From Terrimonas sp964445775 (GTDB lineage Bacteria > Bacteroidota > Bacteroidia > Chitinophagales > Chitinophagaceae), in contig CAYUMH010000001.1 in assembly GCA_964445775.1 (NCBI GenBank), positions 124,001-188,000 of the forward strand: DNA of 64,000 nucleotides, written 5' to 3'. The notes under the pieces are model-generated. The model searched no databases. It saw only the letters and a program-made list of their open reading frames with translations, and had not been told where the DNA came from. Position numbers and translations under genes: made by a program. Below, piece by piece: positions 23,738-32,778 of this stretch (positions within the stretch are counted from its first letter, which is position 1; each line of letters begins with the position of its first letter).

Positions 23738-25555
23738 ATGAAGTATTCTATAAGGCTCCTGGTTATCATATTAGTTGTTTTTGCCGGTCTTAATAATACC
23801 AGGGCACAATCCGTTATCGAAGATTCGCTAAAAACTGTTCTTCGCAGCCCTAACCTAAGCCCGGAGCAAAAGACCATGACATTATCGCATCTTGGCCGCA
23901 ATAGGTATGAAACGGACCTTCCCTCTGCTTTAACCACTACGAATGAAGCGGTGCAATTAAGTCGTAAGTTTTCTGACGGACAATACAGCGCTTTTGCTTT
24001 GGCCACACTCACCTATTTGAATGTACAACGGGACAGCCTCGTGTTGGCTCAAAAAAATATCGACAGCGCGTTATATTATACATCAAAATCTGCCAACAGG
24101 GTTATTAACGGCTACGTATGGTTAAGAAAAGGCTGGTTGGAGTATTATGTAAATAATACAGATAAAGCTACGGCAAGCCTGTTCAAAGCACTGCAACTGC
24201 TGGAGGGGCAAAAAGCGTATGCTTACGAAAGCCTTGTATATCACTATTTAGCCAGTATTTATGCCGATTTGAAGGATGTGAAAAATTTAAAAAAATACAC
24301 CCGGCTAAGCCAAAATGCAGCCTACCAATCAGGAGAGCCGGATATTATCTGCAATGCCTACCTGGCTACCGGATCTTCCTTTTTGAAGGATTTTAGAAAG
24401 GACCCCTCACAAAAAAACCAATTGGATTCTGCCATTTTCTATAACCGGCAATTACTGTTACTATCTCAATCGCAGCCAAAGCGAATAGTAAATCATAACA
24501 ATGTAGCGGCGGCAGCTTTAAATATGGCGAATATTTATTGGGAGTTCTTTCCAAAAACGTATAAAGACAGTGCCGAAAATTATATCAACCTTTCTTTGGC
24601 AGTTGCCCGAAAAACCAGGCATGAAGAAATTATTGCCAATTGTTATGGCATTTTAAGTGAATATGCCATAGCCGAGGGAAATTATGCCGAAGCAGAAAGA
24701 TTGTTCCTGTCGGGTTTTGCAGAAGTAGACCGTAATGCGGGCGGCAGTATGCAGGTAAAAGCTGCTATGATGAAAGGGCTGGCAGCCGTAGCTGAAAAAA
24801 GTGATAACCAGGTAAAAGCGTTAAACTACTATAAACAATATATGCGCTTCGAATGGGAAGCATACAATGCCGGAAAATTATCTATAGCTCAAAGGCTTGA
24901 AGTGCAATATGAAGCAGAAAAAAAGGACAAAGAATTGGAAACACTCCAGGAAAGGGCAGCATTTAATAAAAAACTCAATTTTATTTCTATCGGCCTGGTA
25001 ATAGCTGCTGTGCTTGCGCTTATTTTTCTCTTCCGTTCTTATCATTTCCGGCTGAGATCTTCTATTCAGCAGCAGCGGCTGCGAACGGAAGAAGCGGCCC
25101 GACTTAAAGCAGAGCAGGAACTGTTGCAGGAAAGGCAGGACCGGCTGCAAAAAGAACTGTTGGCCGGTAGTTTACAGATGGAACAAAAAAATGAGATTTT
25201 ACAAACAATGCGGGACAAATTAGCGCAACCGGAAGGCGGGGCACTTAAAAATCAGATGGAGCGCATATTAAAAGAAGACGAGCGGATGGACGAGGATATA
25301 GAGCATGCAAAAGCCAGCCTGACGAATATACACCCGGAATTTTTTAACCGCCTGCAGCAGCTGGCTAATAATAAGCTTACGCGGCTGGATCTAAAACACT
25401 GTTCATACATATTAATGGGTCTTTCCAATAAGGAAATTGCCAATCGGTTAGGAGTAGACCCTAAAAGTATCCTCATGGCGCGATACCGGATAAAACAAAA
25501 ACTCAACATGAAAAAGGAAGATAGCTTAGACCTTGCTATACAAAAACTAAGTTGA
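23738..25555 (+). CDS. TPR - transmembrane - coiled-coil - LuxR-type HTH regulator
   Basis: 605 residues. A signal peptide (MKYSIRLLVIILVVFAGLNNTRAQ) leads an extracytoplasmic region of about 380 residues with repeated TPR-like helix pairs (YVWLRKGWLEYYVNNTDKA, GILSEYAIAEGNYAEAERLF). One membrane helix (about 412-432, LNFISIGLVIAAVLALIFLF) follows, then a long Gln/Glu/Arg-rich coiled coil (435-520). The C-terminal HTH is LDLKHCSYILMGLSNKEIANRLGVDPKSILMARYRIKQKL, a GerE/LuxR fold. This Bacteroidota family puts a sensor and a DNA-binding domain in one membrane protein, without a kinase. Target genes are unknown. It is monocistronic and diverges from the small membrane protein. Confidence 0.85.
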   Translation: MKYSIRLLVIILVVFAGLNNTRAQSVIEDSLKTVLRSPNLSPEQKTMTLSHLGRNRYETDLPSALTTTNEAVQLSRKFSDGQYSAFALATLTYLNVQRDSLVLAQKNIDSALYYTSKSANRVINGYVWLRKGWLEYYVNNTDKATASLFKALQLLEGQKAYAYESLVYHYLASIYADLKDVKNLKKYTRLSQNAAYQSGEPDIICNAYLATGSSFLKDFRKDPSQKNQLDSAIFYNRQLLLLSQSQPKRIVNHNNVAAAALNMANIYWEFFPKTYKDSAENYINLSLAVARKTRHEEIIANCYGILSEYAIAEGNYAEAERLFLSGFAEVDRNAGGSMQVKAAMMKGLAAVAEKSDNQVKALNYYKQYMRFEWEAYNAGKLSIAQRLEVQYEAEKKDKELETLQERAAFNKKLNFISIGLVIAAVLALIFLFRSYHFRLRSSIQQQRLRTEEAARLKAEQELLQERQDRLQKELLAGSLQMEQKNEILQTMRDKLAQPEGGALKNQMERILKEDERMDEDIEHAKASLTNIHPEFFNRLQQLANNKLTRLDLKHCSYILMGLSNKEIANRLGVDPKSILMARYRIKQKLNMKKEDSLDLAIQKLS

Positions 25556-25609
25556 ATGGGGGTATAATGCCGCTGTTGGCTTTGCACCGATTCTTACACA
25601 AACACCAGC

Positions 25610-25736
25610 AAATGTTTCCCAAATGTTTCCCAGCCGGGTCTTCCGCAGGAGACCCGGCTGGGAAGAAACACTGATCTTTTTAAATGTAGAACATGTTACT
25701 AATGCTGAGTCCCCTGCGGGAGACTCAGCTAAGAAT
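25610..25736. repeat. Palindromic repeats between the TPR-LuxR gene and the ABC ATPase
   Basis: The gap 25556-25874 holds an 11-mer AAATGTTTCCC twice in tandem (25610-25631). A perfect 14-bp stem TTCCCAGCCGGGTC / GACCCGGCTGGGAA (25627-25664) has a loop containing CCGCAGG. A palindrome GCTGAGTC...GACTCAGCTAAGAAT (25704-25736) is identical to the one in the tandem repeat at 20979. The first may terminate the upstream gene. No gene is visible. Confidence 0.7.
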
Positions 25737-25874
25737 AACATCCCAACACAATTTTCTGCGAAAGCCTGTGTAAATCATCTGTAAAAAGCTTCGGAAAAAA
25801 CAAAAAACAGTTCACTCCCGTTCATACCTGAATCAGCCTGTTTGTTCCCTAACTATCAGTATCTTGCAGCCCCA

Positions 25875-26612
25875 ATGGCAACGGCTATCAGTATACAAAA
25901 CTTATCGTTCAGTTACGGTGAACAAACCGTGCTTAACCAGCTTAACCTGGAAGTGCAGGCCGGGGAGCGGTTTGGCATTTTCGGCCCTAATGGCGCCGGC
26001 AAAACTACTTTGATGAGTATTATTACCGGCCTGATTAAATATCATACCGGCAATGTGCGTATACAGGACCTGGAAGTAAAAGAGAACAGTACGGCCGTTA
26101 AAAAAATACTGGGCTTTGTGCCACAGGATTTTTCATTTTACCAGGAACTGAGCCCGGCTGAAAACCTGGCTTTTTTTGGAGCCTGGGCCGGGTTAAACGC
26201 ACAGGAGATCAAAACCAAGACCAGTGAATTATTACAGGTAATGGCTTTGGACCATGTAAAAAACAAACCGGTACAACATTTTTCAGGCGGTATGAAACGC
26301 AGGGTAAACCTGGCCATTGCCGTATTGGCCAACCCGGCAATTGTAATACTGGACGAACCGACCGTGGGGGTGGATGTACAAACCCGTCACGCTATTATTG
26401 ATTATTTAAAACAGTTGAACAGGCAGGGAACTACTTTATTGTATACCTCGCATCAGCTGCATGAGGCCGAAGACCTCTGTAACCGTTTTGCGTTAATGGA
26501 CGAGGGCCGCATACTGGTGAACGATAGCCTGGATAACCTGCTGCAGCAACACCACCAGCAGGGACTGGAAGGTTTGTTTTTACAGCTGACCGGAAGGGCG
26601 TACAGGCATTAA
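25875..26612 (+). CDS. ABC transporter ATP-binding protein (ABC-2 exporter type)
   Basis: 245 residues from ATG 25875 (MATAISIQNLSFSYGEQTVL). A TTG 33 nt upstream is unlikely. Walker A GPNGAGKTT (about 36-44), Q-loop FVPQDFSFYQELS, signature HFSGGMKRRVNLA, Walker B AIVILDEPTVGVD, D-loop and H-loop YTSHQLHE are all intact. It is the cytoplasmic ATPase for the ABC-2 permease starting 84 bp downstream. Substrate unknown; related systems export drugs, polysaccharides or lipids. Part of its 5' end is duplicated in broken form at 21302-21375. Confidence 0.93.
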   Translation: MATAISIQNLSFSYGEQTVLNQLNLEVQAGERFGIFGPNGAGKTTLMSIITGLIKYHTGNVRIQDLEVKENSTAVKKILGFVPQDFSFYQELSPAENLAFFGAWAGLNAQEIKTKTSELLQVMALDHVKNKPVQHFSGGMKRRVNLAIAVLANPAIVILDEPTVGVDVQTRHAIIDYLKQLNRQGTTLLYTSHQLHEAEDLCNRFALMDEGRILVNDSLDNLLQQHHQQGLEGLFLQLTGRAYRH

Positions 26613-26696
26613 AGGTTATAAGTAATAAAGTTTTAAATTATAAGCAAAACAATCTGAAATCTTATATCTCCATACTAAAATCTGTATACTAAATAA

Positions 26697-27986
26697 ATGT
26701 TTCGTCTCTGGAGTACCATACAAAAAGATGTGCGCATACTCACCCGCGATAAAGTGGGGCTGGCACTGATGTTTTTAATGCCGGTGGTTTTGGCCATTGT
26801 GATCACTTCGGTGCAGAATGGTACGTTCGAGATGGTGAATGATAATAAAATAGCGATTGTTCTTTTTAATAAGGATAATGGCCCGGCGGCGCAGGAGCTG
26901 GTGCAGTCGATGGAAAAGACCGGCATGTTCGCTATTACAAAAGGCGAGCCAGCCGCCGATGAAGCCGCCATAAAAAAGATCATGCACGATAAGGACGCTA
27001 TGCTGGCCATCGTGATCCCATCCCGTTATTCTGCCGATGTAATGGCAAGAGCAAAAAGCGTATCGGAAAAAGCGCTGAAAAATGTAGTGGGGGGCGACAG
27101 TACCGGTATACCCACACCCGCAGCTGATAGTTTAACCCCGTTAACTCTGTATTATCACCCGGTATTGCAGCAGTCATTCCGTAAAAGTGTAGATGGTGCT
27201 ATGAGCAGTGTTTTGCAGGTAGTGCAAAGCAAATACATTGTCCAGGAGCTTTATTTTAATATTAATAACGAAGCTATTCCCGATTCGGTGGAGAGCCAGA
27301 TCGTAGGCCAGCAAACTGCCATTACACAGGTACCTGTTTCCAGAGATGGTAACCGCAATGTGCCCAATGCTACCCAGCATAATATTCCTGCATGGACAGT
27401 ATTTGCCATGTTCTTTATCGTTATTTCTTTAGGCAGTAGTATTGTTCGGGAAAAACGCAGCGGCAGTTTTATCCGTTTGCGTACATTACCAACGCATTTT
27501 GGTGTGGCTATGCTGAGTAAACAAATTACTTATGTGTGTATCACATTTTTACAGGCAGTGGTCATTTTTACGCTGGGCGTTTTACTGTTTCCGTTAATAG
27601 GCTTACCACAGTTAAACCTGCCGCATGATATTGCGGGTCTTTTACTGGTAACGTTTATTAGTGGGTGGTGCGCCACCAGTTTTGCATTATGTATTGGCGC
27701 CTGGGCGGGTACGCAGGAGCAGGCCAATGGTATTGGTGCTGTTTCCATTGTATTACTGGCGGCCGTTGGAGGCGTGCTGGTGCCGGCTTTTGCCATGCCA
27801 TCATCCTTTGTGTTTATTATGAAACTATCACCGCTGCACTGGTGCCTGGAAGCGTATTACGGCCTGTTTTTAGAAGGCGGCAAGCTGGGCGATATAATCA
27901 TGAATATTATACCTTTGCTGGTAATTACCCTACTATTCCAGGCATTGGCCTGGTGGGCATTGAAACGTAAGGGATTGGTACAGTAG
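26697..27986 (+). CDS. ABC-2 type transporter permease
   Basis: 429 residues. One helix near residues 20-37 (GLALMFLMPVVLAIVITSV) is followed by a large extracytoplasmic domain (about 40-235). Five helices fill the C-terminal half (WTVFAMFFIVISLGSSIV, then ITYVCITFLQAVVIFTLGVLLFPLIG and onward to 425). KRSGSFIRLRTLPTHFGVAMLSKQITY is the conserved ABC-2 cytoplasmic loop. It forms the membrane half of an exporter with the preceding ATPase. The 84-bp AT-rich gap shows no terminator, so co-transcription is likely. Confidence 0.9.
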   Translation: MFRLWSTIQKDVRILTRDKVGLALMFLMPVVLAIVITSVQNGTFEMVNDNKIAIVLFNKDNGPAAQELVQSMEKTGMFAITKGEPAADEAAIKKIMHDKDAMLAIVIPSRYSADVMARAKSVSEKALKNVVGGDSTGIPTPAADSLTPLTLYYHPVLQQSFRKSVDGAMSSVLQVVQSKYIVQELYFNINNEAIPDSVESQIVGQQTAITQVPVSRDGNRNVPNATQHNIPAWTVFAMFFIVISLGSSIVREKRSGSFIRLRTLPTHFGVAMLSKQITYVCITFLQAVVIFTLGVLLFPLIGLPQLNLPHDIAGLLLVTFISGWCATSFALCIGAWAGTQEQANGIGAVSIVLLAAVGGVLVPAFAMPSSFVFIMKLSPLHWCLEAYYGLFLEGGKLGDIIMNIIPLLVITLLFQALAWWALKRKGLVQ

Positions 27987-28099
27987 TTGCCGGAAAAGCA
28001 ACATAATGGTTATTGGTTAATAGTTAAAGGTTGCCAGTAATGGTGCATTTGTTGCAAATTGCTTAAGTAAAGAAATAAAAAAGTTAAAAAGGCCTCACT

Positions 28100-28111
28100 G
28101 TTTTATAAAAC
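28100..28111. promoter_or_regulatory. Palindrome upstream of the acyl carrier protein gene
   Basis: GTTTTATAAAAC is a perfect 12-bp palindrome inside an imperfect wider one (CAC...GTG). It lies 21 bp before the ACP start. It could be an operator or chance AT-rich symmetry. Confidence 0.25.
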
Positions 28112-28132
28112 CGGTGGGCTAATATATATAAC

Positions 28133-28396
28133 ATGGAAACAGTACAATTAAAACAGCAGTTGAAAGAACAGATCATTAAGTTTTTAAACCTCACTACCGT
28201 TAAACCGGAAGATATTAAAGACGATGAACCGCTGTTTGGAGAAGGACTTGGTTTGGATTCTATTGACTCAATAGAGTTGATCGTGTTACTGAGCCGTGAG
28301 TATGGTATTAATATCCAGGACCCGAAAGAAGGGCGCAAAATTTTAGTGGACATTAATACAATGGTTGACTATATTGAAAAAAACCGTACAAAATAA
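28133..28396 (+). CDS. Acyl carrier protein
   Basis: 87 residues, a four-helix acidic ACP. The 4'-phosphopantetheine site is Ser43 in GLGLDSIDSIEL. The motif is DSI rather than the DSL of housekeeping FabD-type AcpP, and the protein is slightly longer. This suggests a dedicated ACP for a secondary or specialised acyl chain. A ketosynthase follows 8 bp downstream, and the two surely work together. Nothing else of a fatty-acid or polyene pathway is adjacent. Confidence 0.9.
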   Translation: METVQLKQQLKEQIIKFLNLTTVKPEDIKDDEPLFGEGLGLDSIDSIELIVLLSREYGINIQDPKEGRKILVDINTMVDYIEKNRTK

Positions 28397-28404
28397 CCCA
28401 GGTA

Positions 28405-29598
28405 TTGAGTCGCATATGCATTACAGGCATGGGCGCTATCAGCGCTATTGGTAACAGTGTGGCTGACAACAGGGCCGCTTTACAGCAGGGAATAACCGGT
28501 ATTCAGCGGGAATCACAGTTTGCCTCACGTTATGCCGGAACCCTACCTTTCGGAGAAGTTAAAACCAGCACCGCCGGTTTACAGGAACAATTGAATATTA
28601 CGGCACCGGGTGTTACCCGCACTTCGCTGCTGGCCTTACACGCTTTGCAGGAAGCCATTGCTGATGCGGGCTTGTCGCAGGAGTTACTCATGTCCGGCGA
28701 TACAGCGCTGATCGGCGCCAGTACGGTGGGCGGCATGTGCCTTACTGATGAGTTGTACAATGATGCCAACAGTACAACGGGTGAAGGCTCACCTTATGTG
28801 TCCAGCTACGATAATGCTTCCGTTACTTTATTCCTGCAGCAATACTTTCATATCGGCGGAATTGTTAACACTATCAATACCGCCTGTTCCTCATCGGCCA
28901 ATGCTATTGCTTTTGGTATGCGCCTGATCAACAGCGGCCTGGCCAAAAGGGCAATTGTGGGCGGAGCCGATAGTCTGGCCAAGTTTACCATTAATGGTTT
29001 TAAGGCCTTACATATTCTTTCGGCCGAACCTTGTGCTCCCTTTGATGCGGACCGCAGCGGCCTGAACCTGGGCGAAGCCGGGGCTTTTTTAATATTGGAA
29101 AAGGAAGAGGACCTGGCAGGCAGAAAAGCCTACGGCGTGGTAAGCGGTTATGGTAACAGTAATGACTCTTTTCACCCTTCCTCCATCTCTGCGGAAGGGG
29201 AAGGTCCTTTTTTAAGTATGCAAAGGGCCATTGATAAAGCGGGCTTGGAGCCTTCCTCCATTGATGTAATTAATGCACATGGAACAGCAACTGAAAATAA
29301 TGACGAAACGGAGAGTGTAGCCATGCAACGGCTCTTTGGTAAAGTGCCTGTATTTATGTCCACCAAATCCTATACCGGGCATACCCTGGGTGCTGCGGGG
29401 GCAATAGAAGCCATATATAGCTTATTAAAACTGCATTACGGCGAAATATATAGTTCCCTGCAATTTAAGCAACCTATTGCAGCCACTGGGCTGGTACCAC
29501 AACTGCAATATACCAATATGGACATACAACATATTATGTCCAACTCCTTTGGCTTTGGCGGCAATTGCAGTTCTCTTGTCTTTTCAAAAATCGGATAA
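28405..29598 (+). CDS. Beta-ketoacyl-ACP synthase (KAS II/FabF-like)
   Basis: 397 residues from a TTG start at 28405 (MSRICITGMGAIS). No ATG or GTG gives the conserved N-terminus. The catalytic triad is complete: Cys161 in NTACSSSAN, His292 in INAHGTATENND and His326 in KSYTGHTLGAAGA, with Lys321. It condenses acyl groups with malonyl-ACP. Complete catalytic residues argue against a chain-length-factor role. It is 8 bp after the ACP gene. The pair resembles the start of aryl-polyene/flexirubin loci of Bacteroidota, but the dehydratases, ammonia-lyase and acyltransferases of those clusters are absent. Confidence 0.92.
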   Translation: MSRICITGMGAISAIGNSVADNRAALQQGITGIQRESQFASRYAGTLPFGEVKTSTAGLQEQLNITAPGVTRTSLLALHALQEAIADAGLSQELLMSGDTALIGASTVGGMCLTDELYNDANSTTGEGSPYVSSYDNASVTLFLQQYFHIGGIVNTINTACSSSANAIAFGMRLINSGLAKRAIVGGADSLAKFTINGFKALHILSAEPCAPFDADRSGLNLGEAGAFLILEKEEDLAGRKAYGVVSGYGNSNDSFHPSSISAEGEGPFLSMQRAIDKAGLEPSSIDVINAHGTATENNDETESVAMQRLFGKVPVFMSTKSYTGHTLGAAGAIEAIYSLLKLHYGEIYSSLQFKQPIAATGLVPQLQYTNMDIQHIMSNSFGFGGNCSSLVFSKIG

Positions 29599-29616
29599 AA
29601 ATTAAAATAATTAATA

Positions 29617-30627
29617 GTGAAATCATTAGTATGTGTTACCCCGGGAGAGTTTGCTTATCGTAATGATGAAGCTCCTGTTGCGGGGGCAGGGGAAACTTTG
29701 TTGCGTATTCAACGTATAGGCATTTGCGGTACCGATTTACATGCTTATGAAGGCACTCAACCTTATTTTCAATATCCGCGTATACTGGGCCATGAGCTGG
29801 CTGCCGAAATTGTTACTACGGCCGCAGAAGGGTTTACAGCCGGTGAGGCTGTAACCATCATTCCATATTTTAATTGTGGCACCTGTGTGGCCTGTCGTAA
29901 AGGCAAGCCCAACTGTTGCGCAGCCATTCAGGTTTGTGGTGTGCATGTGGATGGTGGCATGCGCGAATACCTGGTAGTACCGGATTACAGCCTGGTAAAA
30001 AGCGAAGGCCTCAGCTGGGATGAGCTGGCCCTGGTAGAACCCTTGGCCATCGGCGCTCATGCCGTACGCAGGGCGGCAGTGGAAAAGGATGATGTGGTAT
30101 TGGTTATTGGTGCCGGGCCAATAGGGCTTGGTACGATGGAGTTTGCCCGCATAGCCGGTGCCAAAGTAATAGCCATGGATATTAACCCGCAACGCCTGGC
30201 CTTCTGTAAAGAAAAATTAAACGTAACACATGCCGTAAATGCGGCAGATGCTGATGCGGTGGAACAGATAAAAACTATCACCGGTGGCGATATGGCCGAT
30301 GTGGTAATAGACTGTACCGGCAATTTAAGGGCTATCAATGGCATGATCAATTACCTGGCACATGGCGGCAGGGCTGTATTGGTGGGCTTACAGAAAGAAG
30401 CTTTCGCGTTTAACCATCCGGAGTTTCATAAACGAGAGTCTACTTTAATGAGCAGCCGTAATGCTACCCGTGAAGATTTTGATCATGTGGTATCGTCGAT
30501 GAAAAACGGATGGGTTAATCCGGCAACCTATATTACCCATCGCTTAGATTTTGATCAGGTAAAGGATAGTTTTAAAAACCTGCTTGATCCGGCCATGGGT
30601 GTTATTAAGGCCATGATCACGATCTGA
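29617..30627 (+). CDS. Zinc-binding alcohol dehydrogenase (RspB/galactonate dehydrogenase-like)
   Basis: 336 residues from GTG 29617 (MKSLVCVTPGEF). Catalytic zinc ligands are in GICGTDLHAYEG and LGHELAAE. The structural zinc lobe is CGTCVACRKGKPNCC, and the nucleotide fold is VLVIGAGPIGLGTMEFA with the NAD-preferring Asp in VIAMDINPQ. It is a medium-chain dehydrogenase of the sorbitol/threonine/L-galactonate group, oxidising a polyol or sugar acid. The true substrate is unknown. It begins 18 bp after the ketosynthase, so it is probably in the same transcript although the metabolic link is unclear. It ends 1 bp from convergent mutL. Confidence 0.88.
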   Translation: MKSLVCVTPGEFAYRNDEAPVAGAGETLLRIQRIGICGTDLHAYEGTQPYFQYPRILGHELAAEIVTTAAEGFTAGEAVTIIPYFNCGTCVACRKGKPNCCAAIQVCGVHVDGGMREYLVVPDYSLVKSEGLSWDELALVEPLAIGAHAVRRAAVEKDDVVLVIGAGPIGLGTMEFARIAGAKVIAMDINPQRLAFCKEKLNVTHAVNAADADAVEQIKTITGGDMADVVIDCTGNLRAINGMINYLAHGGRAVLVGLQKEAFAFNHPEFHKRESTLMSSRNATREDFDHVVSSMKNGWVNPATYITHRLDFDQVKDSFKNLLDPAMGVIKAMITI

Positions 30628-30628
30628 T

Positions 30629-32452
30629 CTAGCGCCCGAACATTTTATCCAGCTGGTCCTGCGAAAAATGAAAATAGGTAGGAGCGCCATCCGGTGCGGC
30701 ATTGGGCTGACTGCTGGCAAACAGGTCCTGTAATAACTGTTTTACCTCACGGCCGGTAAGCCGGGTGCCGGTTTTAATGGCCCTTTGTTTGGCCACCGAG
30801 CGGATCAGCCTTTCCCTTTGCGATAATTTCAGCTCACTGTTAAAAAATTTATACTGCTCCAGCAACAGGTCAATAGCATGGGTATGGTCGGTGGGTAACA
30901 GGTCGGCAGGAGTACCCTGCAATACAAAACTATTTTTACCAAAAGGTTCTATATGATAGCCCAGTTCGTTTAAATCGGGTAACAACTCCTGTAGCAACAT
31001 GGTATCGCCCGGGGTAAACTCCATTGTAACAGGAAATAAACTTTTTTGTGTGGCCACCGGAATACCTTTGGCGGCAGCCACCAGCTGATCGTATAAAATA
31101 CGCTCATGCGCCAGTTGCTGGTGTACCAGTAAAAAGCCGTCCTGCTGCGGTACTACCAGGTAGGTATTCAATAACTGGAAAATATCATCGTTATCAAATT
31201 TATCCTGTGTACTTAACAGGGCTTCCTGTTGTGTGGAAGGCATTTCACTGGCCGGTGTGGCCGGAGCTTCATAAAAATCACGCCAGTGTTTTAAAGCCTG
31301 TTTATCATCTTTCTCAATAAAATGGGCCTGGTTACCCTGTGTAAAACCCTTGTATAGGGAAGTAGCGGAAGCGGATTGCTGCCTGGCTTCGGTAAAAGGT
31401 TGCTGTACCGATGATAATTGCTGTATAGTCGGGTCAAGGTCAAAATCCAGGGTAGGGGTTACGCTAAACTGTGCCAGGGAGTGTTTAATGGCTGCCTGCA
31501 CAAAAGCATAAATGATCTTCTCATCCTCAAACTTTATTTCCTGTTTGGTAGGGTGTACATTCACATCCACCTGGGTGGGGTCCAGCTCAATAAACAATAC
31601 ATACATGGGAAAGCTGTCCGCAGGTATCATATCCTGGTAAGCATTCATCACCGCATGGTTCAGGTAAGCGCTTTTAATAAAACGGTTATTGACAAAAAAA
31701 TACTGGTCACCCCTTGTTTTTTTTGCGGTTTCCGGCTTACCAATAAAGCCATGTATGTTTAAATAAGCAGTATTGTCTTTTACCGATACCATTTTGGCAT
31801 TGTAAGGATTGCCCAGTATCTGTAATATTCTTTGTTTCAAACTGCCGGCCTCCAGGTAAAAAACCTGTTGTTCATTATGGGTAAGGGTAAACAGTATATC
31901 GGGAAAAGCCATGGATACCCGTATAAACTCATCTACAATATGCCGCATTTCGGCAGCATTGCTTTTTAAAAAATTACGGCGGGCAGGTACATTGAAAAAC
32001 AGGTTCTTCATGGCAATACTGGTGCCGTTTGCCACGGCCACCGGCTCCTGTTTCTGTACCCGGCTGTTCTCTACTTCAATATAAGTACCGGCTTCATCTT
32101 CGGCCCTTTTGCTCTTTAAGGCTACCTGGGCTACGGCTGCAATAGAGGCCAGGGCCTCACCACGAAAGCCCATGGTGCGTATATGAAAAAGATCGTCAAT
32201 ACTTTTTATTTTGGAAGTGGCATGGCGCTCAAAACACATGCGGGCATCGGTTTCGCTCATACCGCTGCCATTATCAACCACCTGTATCAGGGCTTTGCCG
32301 GCGTCCTGCACAATCAGCTTTATTTCGGTAGCCCCGGCATCCACCGCATTCTCCAATAACTCCTTTACCGCACTGGCAGGGCGTTGTATCACCTCGCCGG
32401 CAGCAATCTGGTTAGCAATATTATCGGGTAAAAGCTGAATTTTATCTGGCAC
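30629..32452 (-). CDS. mutL: DNA mismatch repair protein MutL
   Basis: 607 residues from GTG 32452 (MPDKIQLLPDNIANQIAAGEV). A TTG 12 nt upstream is less likely. GHKL ATPase motifs: ENAVDAGAT, DNGSGM, TMGFRGEALASIA and the GTSIAMKNLFFNVPARRNFLK lid. The central transducer domain (SAYLNHAVMNAYQDMIP, VDVNVHPTKQEIKF) and a C-terminal dimerisation domain (about 415-600) are present. I see no DQHAxxER endonuclease motif: the equivalent reads LVHQQLAHERILYD, an altered form (VHQQLAHER) that may lack nicking activity. It links MutS lesion recognition to excision. Confidence 0.97.
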   Translation of the reverse strand: MPDKIQLLPDNIANQIAAGEVIQRPASAVKELLENAVDAGATEIKLIVQDAGKALIQVVDNGSGMSETDARMCFERHATSKIKSIDDLFHIRTMGFRGEALASIAAVAQVALKSKRAEDEAGTYIEVENSRVQKQEPVAVANGTSIAMKNLFFNVPARRNFLKSNAAEMRHIVDEFIRVSMAFPDILFTLTHNEQQVFYLEAGSLKQRILQILGNPYNAKMVSVKDNTAYLNIHGFIGKPETAKKTRGDQYFFVNNRFIKSAYLNHAVMNAYQDMIPADSFPMYVLFIELDPTQVDVNVHPTKQEIKFEDEKIIYAFVQAAIKHSLAQFSVTPTLDFDLDPTIQQLSSVQQPFTEARQQSASATSLYKGFTQGNQAHFIEKDDKQALKHWRDFYEAPATPASEMPSTQQEALLSTQDKFDNDDIFQLLNTYLVVPQQDGFLLVHQQLAHERILYDQLVAAAKGIPVATQKSLFPVTMEFTPGDTMLLQELLPDLNELGYHIEPFGKNSFVLQGTPADLLPTDHTHAIDLLLEQYKFFNSELKLSQRERLIRSVAKQRAIKTGTRLTGREVKQLLQDLFASSQPNAAPDGAPTYFHFSQDQLDKMFGR

Positions 32453-32537
32453 CGGAACAAACAATTTAAGCGGGTAAAGTTACGGCAAACCGGTGAGAGA
32501 TTTGCCCCGTAAAACGAATAGGCCCGGAGAAAAGCTT

Positions 32538-32774
32538 TTATAAAGGCTTTTTGTCCCTGATGGTACGGAAAATATACCGGGCGGTAAAAAAAAGCGATAC
32601 CAGGGCCACTACATAAAAAATAATAGTTGCCCAAAGGCCAAATGCAGCGGGATAAGCCAGTTCAAAACGCAGGCCCAGCAATATCATGGCCATCATCCAC
32701 AATAAAGCGGCCGATACGCATTTTAAAATTTTTACAAAAAAACCTAATACGGCTATATCGCTGTCCTCGTTCAT
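32538..32774 (-). CDS. Small two-to-three-helix membrane protein, unknown
   Basis: 78 residues. Hydrophobic segments lie at about 12-33 (FVKILKCVSAALLWMMAMILL) and 42-66 (FGLWATIIFYVVALVSLFFT), with a basic tail RTIRDKKPL. No recognised domain. It starts 4 bp after the GH25 gene on the same strand, so translation is likely coupled. It is conserved in style with short membrane proteins next to cell-wall genes in this group, but that is only an impression. Confidence 0.6.
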   Translation of the reverse strand: MNEDSDIAVLGFFVKILKCVSAALLWMMAMILLGLRFELAYPAAFGLWATIIFYVVALVSLFFTARYIFRTIRDKKPL

Positions 32775-32778
32775 ATAA

